The notes beneath the pieces were generated by a model. The model was given only the letters and a program-made list of their open reading frames with translations. It did not search any database and was not told where the DNA came from. From Mixta mediterraneensis (GTDB lineage Bacteria; Pseudomonadota; Gammaproteobacteria; Enterobacterales; Enterobacteriaceae), in assembly GCF_014946725.1 (NCBI RefSeq), contig NZ_JACFXY010000003.1:248001-312000 (forward strand): 64,000 nucleotides of DNA, read 5' to 3'. Made by a program: the position numbers and the translations under genes. Below, in pieces: positions 62,702-64,000 of the stretch (positions are counted from its first letter, which is position 1; every line of letters begins with the position of its first letter).

Positions 62702-63340
62702 TCAGGCGCGATCGCAGCCTTGTGGCGGCAACGGCTTGCCATCCAGCCAGGCTTTGCCGTCACGCATCACGAGTCGTCCTTCGATAAACCAGTTAATGAC
62801 CTGCGGGTAAATAACATGTTCTTGCTGCTGTACGCGCCCGGTAATCGCTTCCTCGCTGTCTCCGGCAAGCACCGGCACCCGCGCCTGTAGAATAACCGGG
62901 CCACCGTCCAACTCATCGGTAACGAAATGCACTGACGTGCCGTGTTCGGTATCGCCGTTCTCCAGCGCCTGACGATGGGTATGCAGGCCAGGATATTTCG
63001 GCAGCAGGGAAGGGTGGATATTCAGTAAACGATCGTGATAGCGCGCAACAAAAGCGCTGCTCAGGATGCGCATATAACCGGCCAGCACCACCAGATCCGG
63101 CGCATACGCGTCGATTTCGGCAATCAGCTGGCGATCAAAAGCTTCGCGATCGGCAAAATTGCTGGCGGCTAACGACAGGGTCGGCACGCCAGCTTGCTGG
63201 GCACGGGTTAAACCATAGGCAGACGCTTTATTGCTGAACACAGCAGCGACACGGCCATGAATGCGCCCGCTTGCGCAGGCGTCAAGGATGGACTGAAGGT
63301 TGGTTCCGCTGCCGGAAATCAGTACAACCAGTTTCTTCAT
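62702..63340 (-). CDS. purN: Phosphoribosylglycinamide formyltransferase
   Basis: Third step of purine synthesis: GAR to FGAR with 10-formyl-THF. 212 residues, as in E. coli. N-terminal [13 protein letters not shown], then the active-site region GYMRILS and [20 protein letters not shown], with Asp in [11 protein letters not shown]. Overlaps purM by 4 bp. Confidence 0.98.
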   Translation of the reverse strand: MKKLVVLISGSGTNLQSILDACASGRIHGRVAAVFSNKASAYGLTRAQQAGVPTLSLAASNFADREAFDRQLIAEIDAYAPDLVVLAGYMRILSSAFVARYHDRLLNIHPSLLPKYPGLHTHRQALENGDTEHGTSVHFVTDELDGGPVILQARVPVLAGDSEEAITGRVQQQEHVIYPQVINWFIEGRLVMRDGKAWLDGKPLPPQGCDRA

Positions 63341-64000
63341 GCCTGAATAACCACACGCTCTTCGGCGTCAGACGCTTTAATCACGCCGATTTTCCACGCT
63401 TTTTCACCGGCTGCGCTCATCAGCTCAACCGCTTTGTCAGCATCCGCCGGACTCAGCGCAATCACCATGCCCACGCCGCAGTTAAAGGTGCGATACATTT
63501 CGTGACGGCTGACATTGCCTGCCTGCTGCATCCAGTTGAACACCGAAGGCCATTGCCAGCTTTTCTCGTCAATCACGGCCTGGGTATTATCAGGCAGTAC
63601 GCGTGGGATATTTTCCCAGAAGCCGCCACCGGTCAGGTGCGCAATAGCATGGACGTCAATTTGCGCGATCAGGCTAAGGATGTTTTTCACGTAAATACGG
63701 GTAGGTTCAAGCAGATGATCGGCCAGCGGTTTACCGTCCAACTGTTCAGTCAGCGGATCGGTGTTGCTGACGTCAAGGATCTTACGCACCAGCGAATAAC
63801 CGTTGGAGTGCGGGCCGCTTGAGCCGAGTGCGATCAGTACATCGCCGTCCTGCACTTTGCTGCCGTCGATAATTTCGGACTTCTCAACCACGCCGACACA
63901 GAAACCCGCAACGTCATAATCTTCGCCGTGATACATGCCCGGCATTTCAGCGGTTTCACCGCCCACCAGCGCACAGCCCGACTGTAGACATCCTTCGGCG
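63337..64000 (-). CDS. purM: Phosphoribosylformylglycinamidine cyclo-ligase (AIR synthase), partial
   Basis: Fifth step of purine synthesis: FGAM to AIR, directly after PurL. About 220 C-terminal codons are in the window; the 5' end is beyond base 64000. Family segments [27 protein letters not shown] and [16 protein letters not shown] are visible, with [15 protein letters not shown] later. Operon with purN through an ATGA overlap. Confidence 0.97.
   Translation of the reverse strand, partial: AEGCLQSGCALVGGETAEMPGMYHGEDYDVAGFCVGVVEKSEIIDGSKVQDGDVLIALGSSGPHSNGYSLVRKILDVSNTDPLTEQLDGKPLADHLLEPTRIYVKNILSLIAQIDVHAIAHLTGGGFWENIPRVLPDNTQAVIDEKSWQWPSVFNWMQQAGNVSRHEMYRTFNCGVGMVIALSPADADKAVELMSAAGEKAWKIGVIKASDAEERVVIQA

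Overview
The window is a stretch of enterobacterial chromosome. Protein sequences and gene order follow the E. coli lepB to purM segment closely. Several differences (membrane glucose dehydrogenase, a cytosolic protealysin-type protease, MgtE, PilW and a second phosphate ABC transporter) point to a plant- or environment-associated member of Erwiniaceae (Pantoea/Erwinia/Mixta type). That genus-level placement is an inference from gene content. Nearly all of it is compact housekeeping DNA. I see no tRNA, rRNA, CRISPR array, insertion sequence or prophage.

Layout. 1-3.9 kb: end of lepB, then the rnc-era-recO-pdxJ-acpS operon with a structured rnc leader. 3.9-8 kb: yfhL, an RpiR-type regulator, pgpC, tadA and mltF. 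8-12 kb: purL with a PurR operator. 12-16.5 kb: the small RNA GlmY with a sigma-54 promoter and GlrR sites, then glrK-qseG-glrR and glnB. 16.5-19.3 kb: hmp and glyA, divergent, with NsrR and PurR sites between them. 19.4-21.8 kb: hcaT and csiE, convergent. 21.9-24.8 kb: a ZevA/ZevB-like metal transport pair with a possible Zur box, and an unrecognised membrane protein. 24.8-31.5 kb: suhB, trmJ, iscR, iscS, pepB, sseB, sseA. 31.7-41.4 kb: ndk, rlmN, pilW, rodZ, ispG, hisS, yfgM, bamB, der. 41.4-45.9 kb: an inserted block with gcd and a protealysin/emfourin pair. 45.9-50.6 kb: xseA, guaB, guaA. 50.6-58 kb: a DUF3750 protein, a small DUF2158-like protein, mgtE, yfgG, tehB, ppx, ppk. 58-62.7 kb: a second Pst-type transporter whose first permease gene carries an in-frame stop. 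62.7-64 kb: purN and the start-truncated purM.

Most notable points. (1) The iron-sulfur locus holds only iscR and iscS. iscU, iscA, hscB, hscA, fdx and iscX, which lie between iscS and pepB in E. coli, are missing, and IscS has lost the last ~21 residues where it would meet IscU; two tandem IscR boxes remain. (2) A TAA replaces what is normally a Tyr codon in the pstC-like gene, with the same frame open on both sides. (3) The zevAB-like pair starts inside a Zur-like palindrome. (4) The glucose dehydrogenase leader carries several perfect palindromes, one over the putative -10. (5) A protease and its likely dedicated inhibitor overlap by 4 bp.

The genes serve a few linked themes: purine synthesis under PurR (purL, guaBA, glyA, purMN), envelope homeostasis (GlrKR/QseG/GlmY, BamB, RodZ, MltF, LepB), translation and RNA maturation (rnc, era, tadA, trmJ, rlmN, hisS, der), and metal and phosphate supply (zevAB-like, mgtE, pst, ppk-ppx).
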